DNA of 64,000 bases, from contig NC_030857.1 of the NCBI RefSeq assembly GCF_000208745.1, positions 4,378,714-4,442,713 on the forward strand. The letters run 5' to 3'. The position numbers and the translations under genes were made by a program. Position 1 is the stretch's first letter. Each line of letters starts with the position of its first letter. The notes beneath the pieces were generated by a model. It worked only from the letters and a program-made list of their open reading frames with translations, did no database searches and had not been told where the DNA came from. The stretch is from Theobroma cacao. Lineage: Eukaryota; Streptophyta; Magnoliopsida; Malvales; Malvaceae. Positions 38,916 to 52,302 of this stretch are shown here, one piece after another.

Positions 38916-39030
38916 CTCTCTTGTAAAACTGAGAAGGCTATGGAGAAAACAAGGAGGTTTTGTTTCTGTAGTGCTACTTGCTAATTGAAGCTGTCAAAGG
39001 TGCTTGAGGTGAGCAGAAACCAGGGACATA

Positions 39031-39040
39031 TATATTTATA
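39031..39040 (-). promoter_or_regulatory. TATA box of the RSL-class bHLH gene
   Basis: Reads TATAAATATA on the minus strand, about 115 bases upstream of the bHLH ATG, and sits in a run of alternating AT. Confidence 0.6.
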
Positions 39041-41613
39041 CCCCGAACCCAGAAGAGAATGTTAGCAAGGATTGACCTCCATTAGTTTATTGAGTTCTTA
39101 ATTCCAAATCATTATTCTGTTACTAATCCAGGAGTCCACTGTGGGGCCAAAACCAGGCAAAGTACAACTCATAGGGTGGCCAAGTTCATGCATTGATAGA
39201 TAAATTAATGCAAAGGGTTCAATGACCCTTAAACACCTTGGACCTGATAAAAGTGCAATTAGAATGACATAAGGGTCCAAGAAACAATCATTAAGAGGTG
39301 ACTAAATGTGATTAATTAGTCTCATTATGCAGGCGATGCAGTGAGGCTGAGGGAGCATGAAAATGAAGCATAAGGACTAGACTCTTCCCATTTTGACATG
39401 TCAGAACGTGGGAGTCTCCCTTGAATATAATAAGCATGAGGAATGTTTAGCAGATTAAACAAAAATGTAGCAGCAGGACGGCCAGAACGTGGGAAATGAG
39501 TCTGACATTCTTTAAAATGAACTTAAAAACCCGACACGGTAAACACCAAACTCGTTCCCTGTCCTAGATGGCAACTGGCAGGAACCTAACAGTTGTTGCT
39601 TTGCTTTAAGCCTTCTAGCTTGCTGTGATCATCTATATATCAATTTCATACATTGGTAAGACAGGTACAAAGTTATCTCTTTACAACTCAGTTTATAACA
39701 GTTCAAGTCAAATCCTCACTACAAAAGAAACTCTGCAAAAGCATCCCCTATTCCCGCGTTGCGTACGTGTCACTAACTGACCTATCCCTAAGCCATTGCA
39801 ATTGCAAAGGCAAATTCATATGCATCAAGCTTGCTGAGATTGCAGCCCTGAAATCAGGCTGTGATTAATTGAAGCTGCCCCCGGGAGGCTAACCTGTCAT
39901 CTTTGTTCATCAAGTGGCATATATCCAGGAGGAACAATCCAAGAAGAAATTGGTGAAAACTATCAACTAAATTTAATTATACACTAAGTGCAATAACATA
40001 ATATAATTCATGTACCCAATCCCACACAATGAGACACTAATTAAGGCCAATTGTCTATACAGTTGCACCAGAAGCTTGCACCTGATCGATGAAAAGGTTC
40101 TAACCATGTGAAAATTATAATAAAATGAGCACAGATACCCTCAGCCTTTTTTGTTTTCGAGCATCTCTTCCATGTTAACGTTTTACATGCATGGTATATG
40201 TAAATGAATACTTTACATATCTTCACAGAACCAATCCCATTATCCCTAAAAGAAAAAGAAAGAAAATCTGTACTCAGATTTGTTAACAGGCAAACTTTTT
40301 TGCATACGATAAGAGATAGATAGAGAGTAACTTCATGAGAAATAAACAAAGCCAGGATTCCCTGAAGCTTAAGCACCATATCTATGACAAACTCAATATA
40401 TCCCAGCCTTGATATCTTAGTCAAGGAAATTAATCCACGGTAGTAATAATCCAGTAGATTACCTGAACAAAGCCATAAACACACACACAAATTATTGTAC
40501 TTTGGCCCCTATGATTCCGCCGAAACCCTCGTTACAAACTGACGTGTCAGACAGAGACCATTTTTGAGGGTTGTTAAAAGGAAAGTTCGTTAAGTCTTTG
40601 GTGTGGTTTGGAACTTGCACCGGCCATTGCACGACCTTTCAAACAACAAAACTCTAGCATGTCCTGAAAGGAACAAAATCAAGAAAGACATAGCCAAGCC
40701 GCATTGGGATTTTTAACTTACCAAAATCTGATATTATTCTTCTTCATTGGAATTTAGAATTAGCTGTTTCTTTGCTTTCCACATTCCCCTGAAAATCACC
40801 AACCTTTTTATATTGTAGCTTACCAAAGGTTTTTCTTCTTTCTTTTTCCTTTAAAATGACAGAGCATCAGGACAGCCAGCTTGCTTCCTGTCTAGTCAAA
40901 CTGCCAACGACCTAATAATTTGCCTCCATCTTCATCTCCTACCTTTTGGCAATGTGACTGCTCTTTATTCAGCCACCTGTCCATTTGTTCCATTCCTACC
41001 TAAATTAGAAAACAATATCATCATTCATCCCTCAATTCCCGACCCGGTCATTTCCATTACTAAACAGTGAACACTATTAATTCATACATACATTAGTTAA
41101 GCACAAAAAAGAAATTGTAGGTGGAAGAAAGTAAGCTAATCCAAAAAATTCACCAAAAAAATAAATATAAATAAAAAATATTGACAAAACAAAATTTTAA
41201 CACAAGGTAACCGACTTCATTTTACAAAGAGAAAGAGATGATAATTCCGTACTCGTTTAATTAAGACTAAGCATCACTGATTAGTTGTATTCATGTAGAG
41301 TTAAGTAATAAAGATACATAATAAGAGGGATATGTCTCCAAACCGATAGTATAGGGTGGAGTGTAAAAAATTAATTAATATTATCTGGTTTTTGAAAAGC
41401 CATGTTAAGGTGGGCCGACGTGGTTGGTAAAACAATGCTTTCTTCATCAAGCATAAAGAGTTAATAAGCATGAGTGTCTCCAGTCCACGCTTTAGAATAT
41501 AATATTAATTTTGTATAGTTTATATATATGTTCCTTCAAATGAAAGTTTTAATTTTTGTTTTCGCACCTTAGTCTAATAGCCTTTAAAATAATGTAACAT
41601 CAAGTGGTGCCGT

Positions 41614-41632
41614 GGGGGGGGGGGGGGGGGGG
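41614..41632 (+). repeat. Poly-G tract
   Basis: Nineteen consecutive G followed by TGGGG, in an otherwise AT-rich spacer. Confidence 0.85.
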
Positions 41633-43673
41633 TGGGGCGTTTAGAAGAACTATTTCATGATAATTCTTGCAATATCGAAATTAATTTCCCTAAATGATAC
41701 AAAAAAGGACTTCAAATTCTAATGGTATATATTGACAAATGAAATTAAAGAGCAATAAAAAAAATGCTTCATTGAATTAGAAGTTCATTCAACTTTTTCC
41801 ATTTATTATGATAATAAATTGAATATACAACTTTGTCAATACGCATGGATCCAAACCAAAAAGAAAGGGTCATGATATTATTGATCAGATTATATATATA
41901 TATATATATATATTTAGAACTCCCCATATTCTCTCAGTCTTTTGGCTAAGTGTCTATATAGCTCATATATTATTGTCATTAAAGGAAAAAGATCTTCTTA
42001 AACTAAAAAGAAAAAAAAACAAAAAAAGGGCCTCCCTTAGAATTTTTGTTTATATTATTGACATTTTTATTGTTGAAGGTAATAAAAAGAATTAATTTCT
42101 ATTATTTAATTATATTTATACACTTGTCTTATCTTTTGCGTGTAATTATTAATTTACAAAGTCAATGATCACTGAATTTAATTATTTTTTATAGGTGCAT
42201 ATAATTATGGTTAAAAGAAATGATAAACTAATAAAATGTCAACTTTTTATTATTAAATGTATTATATTATTTCATGGGAAACAGGGAGATTAATCCCGAG
42301 GGTTGAATGATTATTATCAAAATAATGGTGAAATAAAGGGACCACTTATGCTCAAAAATAACCAAAAATAAAAAAAAATAAGGGACCACTTCCAAATTCA
42401 GTTCCAGACTTCCAACTCTTTTTTTTTTTGTTGGGGGGAGATGGCTGACTAAAATGAATCATACAATTAAATTACCTTTGCTTGTTATGCTTGGTTTTTG
42501 TTTAGTAAATCTTTATTTTCAAACAAAAATTAAAAAAGGTTAAGAATATAAAGGCTTGGGAAGAGCATGGCGCATGCGCGAAGAACCTTAGTCAAGTAGA
42601 CCGTCGAGCATAATTGCAGTTTGAAAGTAACTACTAGTTCATCATTGCTATTCTTGTGTATTAAGGAAAAGATTAGTTATTCCTCTTACAACTATATTCC
42701 ATGTATTAATTTACTATATATGATGGGCAAGGATAAAGAAAATGGACCATATTTTAGCTTTTCCCTTCAGTATGAGGTTAGGCAAACAGAAATATGAATT
42801 CATTAATTTATTCAATGCCATGGGAAGCTTCTATATATTATTATGACGATGAATACCTTAATCCTGGCAAAGTTTTCTACATGTCAAGTAATTGTTAGTT
42901 TGATGCTATGAGGCGAAAGCCATGGTAGAAATCTAGTATTAGGTTCAAAAATCAATTTCATGGTGAAGTAAAATCGCTAGTCTTTGGGTGTTCTCTTAAA
43001 GACATAAATGTAAAATGCTACAGCACAAGGGAGTTTACCCTTGCCTCTTCACTGTCATGGAAGCAAAAGCTTAAAAAACTGTTTTACCGCATGGCGAAAA
43101 TTCACTTCGCCTTTCTTTTCCGACATACATACTACAATGTTTTTATATTGCTAAGATACAACTAAGAGGTTTTCCTATCCTCCTGATTTTCTTTCTTGGA
43201 ATAGAAAATTGGACAGAACAAACTTGTTCCCTTCTGGAGTCTCCTTTCCTTTGTGATCTTCTCCATCACCAACTTATTTCACGCGGCAACATGGGATTAA
43301 AAAGTAATATACGAGTGCCAAAATCAATAGTCAGCAAGGGGTGAATTCAGCTTGACAACAAAAACAATGGCCTTCACAAGAGAATCTCTTGCATCAACAA
43401 ACAAGACCTTTCAATTAAAAGCCAATCCAACCATCTGTGCAAGCAGGAATACAACCTTTGTAGTAGACACTCACCTCCAGACTCTCTTCAGAGATACAGA
43501 CAAGAATGTCAACAATACCTAAACTTATCATAGTTCTTAGTTCAATCTAATGTGACCTTAAATACCAACCGTAGCCCTTTTATTGAACCAAGTAGTTTGT
43601 TGGGCTTCGGGCTAGCTATATTGCAAACTCAAAAGGCCGATAAACAGGCTCTTTGACTGCAAAACTTCTGAGA

Positions 43674-46600
43674 TCATGCGGAGCTTACAAGAACAAACAG
43701 TGGTGTGTCTCCTAACCGTTCCCGACCCTGAAATATAAATGGAGAAGAGAATAAAAAGAAAGCAAATAGCAATGCATAAATAACACTAGAAGAGTATAAT
43801 ATGCTTTACGCTTGACGCATGGCACATGAGAAGTCAGAAACCAACAGAATACACAAGTCTGTAATTTGAAAGCTTTACTAGTTGATACAAGGAATTGGCA
43901 AGACAGCAAAACGGACATATAGCACAAACTGAAATGACAATGCAGTTAATAGTTGTATTTATTGGCCTACTGTCAATACATGACCTAATTTCAATGTGGA
44001 ATTATATCCATGCCTCTTTGCTATAGTTGAATTAAATTAATGATAATCATTACATGAAATTTACTGCCATAAACTTTGCTAGGTTCATTTTCCAACTTTT
44101 TTTAAAGAGAGAAAACATAGATCCTAACGTTCAAACCTCCAGTGAACAAAAAGGACAAAAACTAGTGAATGAATGCAATTACATTAAAAATAAGAACCCA
44201 AGCTCCTTAAAACCCTACATCAAATACGTAAAAGGACAATTATAGTCATATTGAAGATGACAACGGAATTATATCTTTATGATCTTATTGTCAACCCTAA
44301 TATGTTTTGGCCTAGGCTCAGAAAAGAAAGGAAAAGAGGATGACATTTGCAATATGAAACTAGAGCAAAGAAGATATCCCTCCTTTAACCTAGTATGGCA
44401 CCAAAAAACTTGCCTACCAAGTCTAATTACCATAAGCAACATCTGGCAGACTTTTCCTTTTACAATATTGTAACACTTGTTTGTTTTTTTTTTTTCCTTC
44501 AAAGCTGAATTACTATTCTAAATATTTATGTCTTATGATTACCCCCTTGACATGCCTCACTACAAACTACTCCATAGAACATTTATAGACATATTAATAA
44601 GCTGAACCTGTAGCTTTATTGGTCATAATAGTTCCAAAATAGTCAAGTCTAAGTAAAGTTCAGCATTATCATAGAGACCAGTTTGGAAGGTAGAAGAAAC
44701 TGAAGCCTAACAGCTTAGCAATCTATAAACAGCTGGTAGATCTGAGATTAAGGACACATACCTTTAGCTCTGGCAATTCAATAACACAAGCACACTCCAC
44801 AACATGCACTCCAACGCGCTCTACAAAAAATAACCAACCAGGGAAATAGCAATGTTCTAATAAGATAAACAGGAGCAACAGCAAGCTCAAACCCAAGGAG
44901 AAGACAATCCTAGGGCACTCCCTTGTTCTCCTCCCCAAAGTCATATGCCCCCTTATAGTTGTGGTGACCAATCACAGTCACTCTCCAGCATTTTATGTCA
45001 CATAAAGATGAAAATAAGCAAGATCTCAACATTCATATTTAAATTCAACTACCGAGTAGCCTGATTGCAGCAGACAAGGTTCCACCAGTGGCAACGAGAT
45101 CATCTATTATCAACGCACGATCTCCTGCTTGCACAGCACCAACATGCATCTCCATTTTGTCTGTTCCATACTCCAAAGAATACTCCTCTGATATAACCTC
45201 CCCTGATATAGATCAAAACATTTAACATTTAATACAAAAATCGTAGTCGTTAATAATTAGTACTATGCTTGCATTTGTAGGATAAATTGGGAGATTCCTG
45301 AAATCAAACCAAAGGCAAGATTATCAATAGTGAACCACATCATATTATTTGTTGAGTCATTCATGAAGTACTGCATGATGACAAACATTAACTAGAAAAG
45401 AAAAAAAGAAAATTTTGAGAGAGGCGTCACCACTTTTGGTAGAGCTGGAATAAATAAATAAGATTAAAAATTGTGATTCTTTAATGGTTAATCAGGTTCA
45501 ATGCTAAACAAGAACTCAATCCCACAGAACTGTAAAAATCATTATGAGAGAAATCAGCTGCGGAAGATATACCAGGCAACTTATTGGGTTTCCTCATAGG
45601 AACAAACTTTGCCCCAATAGCCAATGCAATAGGTGGACCAAATATGAATCCCCTTGCTTCTATACCTGAATTTTGGCATCAACATTACATCAGCTACAAA
45701 ATCATAAACACAATTGCTACATATCAAAAAAGAAAATACTACAGACATTAATATAGTAAAAAAAAAAATCAGATAACACTGAATTAGTGAAGTTTGATCA
45801 GTTCCCAGATGCATTTTAATGTCACTTCTTAAATTCTTGTACTTATGGCTTGCTAATCAAGCAGGGAAAAGGATTTTCACGTGTTCAAAACAGATTGATA
45901 TGCATTTAAGAAAAGAAATTACCTGCAACAACAGAGATATCTTTCCCTCTGTACCTCTCAACAAACAAATCAATAGTATCACGAAATGCCTTGATATCAA
46001 GAAGTAAAGTTGTTATGTCTTGAAACAAAATCCCTGATCAAAGGAAGAAGAACTCAAAAACATTAATAAAGGCAAAAGAGAAACCTGTTGCAGAAAAACA
46101 AAAAAGAAGCAAGATGCAAAGAAGAGTAAAGGGAAGTTCTTTACCAGGTTTGGGAAAGTCTGGGATGACACGAATCACAGAAGAAATTTTGGAAATCCGA
46201 GGGTCTCTCTCATCTTGAGACGCCATTTGCTGTTGATTCGTCACTGAGTCACTCCCTGCTCAAACCCAACAAATACAGGACACACCCAATCAGATACTTT
46301 CGATTTTGCTTTGCCAGAAGAGAGAAAAAGCTACAGAGAGAAAGACCGCCCAGTTGACACTCACTGACAAAAAAAAAATCCAAAATAAAATAAAAAGTAA
46401 CCAATCGTAATCGATTGGTGTTCATTTGACCAGACTGCCCCTGGCTTAAATATCTTCTTCCCATGTATTTTACGTTAATAGCCTTCAACAAACACTCTTT
46501 CGCTGTACCAGTTTAGTTGGGGGAGTAGTACCAAAACAACGACATTACCAGAGCAGAGCAGAGGAGGGAGGGCACGTTGGTAATTTCGCAAGCGAAGTTC

Positions 46601-46741
46601 CGGTGGCTGGAGGGGAGAGTAAGGAGCGATCCAGCCGCGGTTTCGTTCGGGGAACACGGCGTTGACAGGCGGAGTAATCGGTGTTGACAATTGAAGAGAG
46701 ATTGAGTTTGAAGAAGAGAAAACAAAAGCTCTTTGCATCAT
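43674..46741 (-). CDS. APT1: Adenine phosphoribosyltransferase, APT1-type, with N-terminal extension
   Basis: Salvages adenine: adenine + PRPP gives AMP + pyrophosphate. In plants it also acts on cytokinin bases. Exons (minus): 46741-46549, 46255-46145, 46033-45923, 45665-45573, 45202-45053, 44820-44762, 43727-43674, giving 256 residues from the first ATG. The PRPP-binding loop [12 protein letters not shown] is at about 201-212. Other family blocks are [37 protein letters not shown] and [20 protein letters not shown]. The catalytic part starts at Met75 ([16 protein letters not shown] at 46226-46224), giving a 182-residue cytosolic form. The first 74 residues ([18 protein letters not shown] onward) are rich in Ser, Pro and Arg with almost no acidic residues, like a plastid transit peptide; Arabidopsis APT1 has such an extension. 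The last exon is only 18 codons and lies 1 kb beyond exon 6. Targeting is inferred. Confidence 0.93.
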
Positions 46742-49700
46742 CTTGCGCCAGCGATGACTTTACAATAAAACAACAAAAGAATCAGAAAGAAAAAAAAAAA
46801 GCAGAATCAATCTAGAAGAGGATAAAAGAACACGAGTTTCGAATGTTAAAACTTAGACAGGTAACATACGTGCAAAGTTTAGGAATTGTAGAGGGTAATT
46901 TAGTCTATACGTGAATATTGATGTCCAAAAACGCCCACCAAACCGGGATCTGTAACGGGCAAGTCAATTATGAAGGATCAAAGTTGGAACTCGGAACTCG
47001 GAACTGAACTCAATTCATTTTAAATTTACTTCTGCTTGAGAATTCGGATAGATTAAATAAAATAATTTGAATCCTAAAACTAAATAGGTCCCAAATTAAT
47101 TAGTGACAAAAGAGTGTCTCAGGTTTAATTAGAGTTAATCAATTAGTTTTTTGTTATAGTTTCGGTTAGTTGTTTAGGCACCCAAATCTGACCAGTTTTT
47201 TTTAGATGAGCTTCTTTATGTTTGTGGTATGTAAGAACAAAATAGATGTAGACCAAATCAGTTTGGGTTGGGTTCAACAAATGGGGCTTGGCAGTCTTAG
47301 TTTCATGTCTTAATTATGATTTCAAAATGTCATCTTCTCTATGGTTGTAGGCTTAGGCAATGAGTTGGAACCAAATCCTAACACTTGTACCTAAGCCAAA
47401 CTTACATGCTTTTGGACTTTCGATGTTTTCAACTCAAAACGTGATGAAATTCCTTCCATGTCATCCGTGACTCCACCAATAGGGCAAGACCTTCACGTCC
47501 GCTCTGGTGCGGGTTGGGGTGGGTGTCTGAAATTATTAATTAGTCCAAAGGTGGGAAGGTCCGACCGAACAAGTGGCGTGCATAATAAATTAATAACGTC
47601 GCAATCTTCTTACGCAAGTGCTCCAACCAAAATAGTTTCAACTCAAAACACTAGCGCTACTTGGACAGATTGCGACAGCTTATGCCATCTTCCATTGAAC
47701 ACTTTCCCAGCCCTTGCTAAAAGTCTTTAAGCATCTGATGCTTTGCATATCCCAGAATTCTACTCCGTACAGGTAGTGAAAGAAAATGTCAAAGTGAGCT
47801 GAATCAGTTCCTTGAACATGTACTCATCTACAGACCTAAACAGATAAACATCAGTTATCGATTCCAGGCGGCAGTTTTTTTTTTTTCTTTTTTCGACTTG
47901 AAAAAACCTTGGGCCTGTAAAAACATTGAAAGCTAAAAAATCGCACGTCTGTCGTTTTCCTAACTAACTTTACAGTGAATTGATCGGTTTAAAGTTCAAT
48001 GACTCTTCACTGACTGCTTTGGACAATCTAAAACGAGAAACCCATGTGTTGCTGTTTGGTAATAGCCTTCTGTTTTGCACCCAGCCGGTTACGTAGGCGG
48101 GCTGAAACTGAACTAAAGAAACACAAAGATTATGTGATTTATGTAAGCGATGACCTCAGAGTGCAGGGGCAGGCTGTGATGCTGCTGCGTGCTGCCTACA
48201 TCTATTCCCCATGCTTATCCTGCTTTTATATTCGTCTTGCTCTCGGACTAAATTATTATATGTTACTTGTGAGTCTCTTTTGGCTTGAGGGAAACAATCT
48301 TGATTTGCTTGTGGAGGATCTCGCTATCTAGAGTATCGCTGTGCAAAGCATATCGATCGAGAGGCAAGTTGCAGAAGAAAGTAAGGCTACAAGGTTTTTG
48401 TAGTCATCTTTTGGCCTCTAGCTACATCGAAATGTCATCAGAATTTTTGGAGCGTAAGCAAATATGGATTATCTTTTGCTTTTAAATGATGGGTCTGCTT
48501 AATGTAACAGAAACGACACTTTGATTAGTGTATATCTTGATTCCGACCAAGTTATTATCCGAAACACCGACCTTATACAAAAGAATATCAAATTATCATG
48601 ATATAATTGAATAAGATTAATCAACTTCGTCGCTTTATAAAAACTTGCTGATCATAAAAGAAAAATCGATTGCTAACATCATTCTTGTTATGGTACCAAA
48701 AGAAACCTCTTGAATATCTAAAAGAAGTATACAAATTTGCTTAAAAGCTTCAATTCAAGGTGTGGTGTTTTTGAAAAGCAGAGACAATATACATAAACTC
48801 CACAATTATTGGGGAATCATAATGGACTTCACATCTTGTTCCCAAGGCAAGAAAATGAAACCTCAAGATGTCCCACGAGTAGCTTCTAGCACATTATTAA
48901 GTGAAGCAATATTACATTCTTTTTTCATTTGGAATAGCTTCTTTCTTTATTCATTGTTTTTTTTTTTCTCTAAGGCTGATTTGGTTGATCTGTGACGGCT
49001 CCTATCGAGTGGATCTGACATTGTGGAATCTGGAGGAATGTTTTTCTTCTTTTTCCCTTCTTAGATTTTAGTGATTAAACTTTGATTTGTTATTCGCTGA
49101 AAAAGAAAAACTTTTGATTTGTTGTTATTCGGATTTTGGACGGCTATTTTCTGATTTAACTGGGGCCCAATGGGGGACCCTACAGCCATTAGGCGGCCTC
49201 GCGGTTGTTCGCGAGATTGTCCCGATGTTTCGAGTAACTTCCCCGCAGCGTTCTAGAGAGCCAATCAACATTGAAAACTCAATCACAACATTAATTATAA
49301 ACTCATTTTTCTGATTAATTAACCGACACTCATCATTTCTTGCAAAATTGTAGTAAGCTGTGACATATAGGCGAGCCAAATCGTGGGTTTCTGGTGAACT
49401 AACAGAATACTAGTAATTCAGTGAACAAGTTGGTCATCCATGCTGTTTTTACTTTTACTTTTCTAATACAGGCCATCCACTATGACTTTCTTCAAGAAAA
49501 AAAAAAATCTTAAATTGTCAATCTTTCCCACGTGTTGATCAATTCATGAACCAAACCAAACCCAACCCTTTAACTAATGGATCTTACCTTCCCGACGGAC
49601 ACCTTTGGGTTTTAGTCACTTATTTGCTTCAAGAGAGACGGCTTACCTGTTTTACCAATATCTATTTTCTCACTCTATCGGATGAAGTACTCTCATCTTT

Positions 49701-51513
49701 CTCATTCTAATTCAAACTCAACATATACACATCTTTATCTCTTTTCTTCTTTCTATCATCATCAGATATGATCGCTTTCTTTTCTGATTATTTGTGGACT
49801 CTGAGAATTCATTTGCAAATTCAAGTATGAAATATTAAAGAATATGATATTTCGAACGAAACCCAAATCAGAAGTTTCAATTTTTGCACAAATCAAGCAT
49901 GAAAACTTGAAAAATCAGAATTTTTAAGCTGTTGTGGGGGAAGAAGAACTGTAAATCACCGCCAATAAAACTTAGATGATACATAAAGATATGTGAATGG
50001 AAATTAGCGTGTGAAAGACACAAATAAGAATGGAGAGAACAGCTGTCAAGCCCATTTTTTTTTCCCTTTTTCTCATCAATCTAAAGCAAACAATCAAATA
50101 AAAACAAAAAGGGTTTTTGAAATTCAGTAAGTAATTTTCAGTTTTCGATCAATTTGGGAAAGGGCTCTTGTAATGGTCCATGACATTACACAACTGTGAA
50201 TAACAGATAACACAAAAACTCATAAAATTTGGAAAAGAGAAAGTGGAACCGGTTCAGAGACTTCCCAAATTTTATTTTCCTTAACTAACACGTGAGGAAA
50301 ATACATTTTTCCCGGATTTCATGTGACTCTCAAGTCTATAGTATTAATGGCTAATTCAATGTAGCAAACCCAAACTTTTATGGGCGAAGAAAAAGAGTTT
50401 CTCTCTCCAATCAATTTCATAATCTTATATTATATAATTATATTCCTTTACTAAAATAAGGTATCGTACGTCGGAGCCTTTGCATCAACAGAGAAACTTA
50501 ATGGGAAGTATTCTGGGTTGTTTTCCACGTCCAACTGATTGGCAATTTATAGGCTCATTAATCATCAAAACCGTGTGGGACTTAACCCAAAAATCTATGC
50601 CATCTGTTCACATGACACTGAAGTTCAGTTCCATTCTCACACTGTAGCCAAGACTGACTCCATTAATTTGATTTCGGAATCATCGGCCGCTGTAGTAAAC
50701 TTTTTTGCTGTCAGAATGAGTGGAAAGTGGTGGAATGAATACAAATCTAATCAACTCATCAAAACTTGTTCGAAAGTTCTGGGCCACGTGCATGCACGAG
50801 AGATCTTTCACCGCCTCCATTTGTTATTGCCAACAGAAAGAGAGTTCATTCCCCGAATGATCTGGCAAGTAGTAATTAGCGGTTGATAAGAAAGCAGTGG
50901 CGCTGCTGCCCCAAAATTTAAGTTGATTCTTACTCGGTGGAAAGGCCAGCTGACAGGGAAAAGTCTTAGCCCCGGCTGCTTTGACAGAGCCGGGCCTGGG
51001 TGCTCCTCAAAATTGAACCGCGTTTTTTATTTTGGAACTCGGCTGTGTTGGGGTTTTAGTATTTGACTTGGACGCTGTCTTTCCAAGTCTTTCACTTTAA
51101 AAACTCACACTCTTGGAAAAGGACCCACACTCTCTACTTCCTTCTTAGACCTTACTATTCTTAGATTCAATCTTCATTCTTTGACCGACTCTATGGGGAA
51201 TCGGCTCTTAGCCACCAAGAAAACTCAACTAAACGTGCTCCACCCCCTTTCCTATTTGTTTCTTTCACCTCATGCCAAATAACCAACTATTTGTCTATAT
51301 TATATGAATTTAGCTTTTCTTTCTCACCACTTGTCACGCAACTTCCTTCCCTCCACTCCCCTTTAAAACCCCACCCTCAGTCTCACTCTCTTCAACTCAA
51401 CCATTTCCCCTTTCACTCTTCACTCAACAAAAAAAACGCTTCAAAATATCCCCCACATCTCTCCCCACTCTTGCTTTTCTTTTGTATTTGATTTTTCAGT
51501 CTCTTTGAATCAG
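46742..51513. other. Divergent intergenic region between APT1 and ZAT10
   Basis: About 4.8 kb holding the two outward-facing promoters. No gene is supported: ORFs at 47458-47730, 48044-48331 and 50539-50886 have no family resemblance. A short GC-richer block (about 49140-49260) stands out from its surroundings. A G-box lies at 50785-50790. The last ~150 bases before 51514 are a C/A-rich leader of ZAT10. Confidence 0.55.
50783..50798 (+). promoter_or_regulatory. G-box/ABRE within a palindrome upstream of ZAT10
   Basis: GCCACGTG overlaps the perfect 12-base palindrome CGTGCATGCACG (50787-50798), putting ACGT-core and CACG elements close together. It is about 720 bases upstream of the ZAT10 ATG. 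ABRE-type sites fit ZAT10's known stress induction, but use here is inference. Confidence 0.4.
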
Positions 51514-52302
51514 ATGGCTTTAGAAGCTCTTAACTCTCCAACAGCTGCCACGGCTCCTTTTCACTTTGAGGATAGCAACTTAAACTGCCTGGAGTCATTT
51601 ACCAAGCGTAAGCGTTCGAAGCGACCACGTTTCGACTACGTTGCCACCGAGGAAGAATACCTCGCTCTCTGCCTTATCATGCTGGCACGCGGCGGCGGAG
51701 CCACCTCCACTTCCAGTATCCCAATCCGCCACCGCTCTCCTTCTCCAGTCACCGCACCACCGCCAGCGCCAGCACCGACATCGGCAACATCCGAGCCAAA
51801 ACTTAGCTACAAGTGCAGCGTTTGCAACAAGGCTTTTAGCTCTTACCAGGCTCTGGGTGGCCACAAAGCCAGCCACCGTAAGCTTTCAGGCGGCAACGAC
51901 GACCAGTCAACGTCAACAACGACTTCTGCCACCGCCGGTGGAACCACTTCCGCAGCATCGAACCCAAGCGGTAGGTCCCACGAGTGCTCCATCTGCCACA
52001 AAAGCTTCCCTACAGGGCAGGCCTTGGGAGGCCACAAGCGGTGCCACTATGAAGGTGGAGCTGGAAATAGCGCCAGCGCGAGCGCCAGCGCGAGCACCAG
52101 CGCTAGCGGCGTGACGTCATCTGAAGGAGTGGGCTCCACCAATACCCTGAGCCACATCAGCAATCGGGGCTTTGACCTGAACCTGCCGGCTTTGCCAGAA
52201 TTCTCACCGGCTTTCTTCGTTTCTGGTGATGATGAAGTGGAAAGCCCACACCCGGCTAAGAAGCCGCGTCTCTTGATGCCACACAAAATTGAAGTCAACT
52301 AA
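51514..52302 (+). CDS. ZAT10: C2H2 zinc-finger transcriptional repressor, ZAT10/STZ type
   Basis: Nuclear repressor induced by salt, cold, drought and high light in Arabidopsis. Single-exon gene of 262 residues, as is normal for the family. The start is the ATG of MALEALNSP, which matches ZAT10; an upstream TTG in frame is not used. Domains in order: basic nuclear signal KRKRSKRPR (about 32-40), L-box [14 protein letters not shown], first finger [23 protein letters not shown], second finger [23 protein letters not shown], and the EAR repression motif [11 protein letters not shown] near the C-terminus. Both fingers carry the plant QALGGH signature. An Ala/Ser dipeptide stretch ([10 protein letters not shown], about 52070-52106) sits between finger 2 and the EAR motif. 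GC content is well above the flanks. It lies near RSL and the SPOC gene, as in Arabidopsis (At1g27730). Confidence 0.96.
   Translation: MALEALNSPTAATAPFHFEDSNLNCLESFTKRKRSKRPRFDYVATEEEYLALCLIMLARGGGATSTSSIPIRHRSPSPVTAPPPAPAPTSATSEPKLSYKCSVCNKAFSSYQALGGHKASHRKLSGGNDDQSTSTTTSATAGGTTSAASNPSGRSHECSICHKSFPTGQALGGHKRCHYEGGAGNSASASASASTSASGVTSSEGVGSTNTLSHISNRGFDLNLPALPEFSPAFFVSGDDEVESPHPAKKPRLLMPHKIEVN

Larger units (their letters stand above)
38916..43673. other. Intergenic region between the bHLH and APT genes
   Basis: About 4.7 kb without a supportable gene. It contains the bHLH promoter, a 19-base poly-G run (41614-41632), an (AT)n microsatellite (41889-41913), and AT-rich sequence. A 149-codon minus-strand ORF (40041-40490) has no recognisable domain. 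Confidence 0.6.

Noticed and set aside
40041..40490. 149-codon minus-strand ORF between the bHLH and APT genes
   Set aside because: Cys/Leu/Ile-rich, no domain, no splice-site context or nearby promoter signals; likely chance.
48044..48331. 95-codon ORF with a basic RLRRRAETELKKHKDY segment
   Set aside because: Looked like a possible exon, but no neighbouring exon or family match was found.
51595..52298. Long overlapping ORFs in other frames of ZAT10 (up to 157 codons)
   Set aside because: High GC content of the ZAT10 exon keeps other frames open; the C2H2 frame is clearly the real one.
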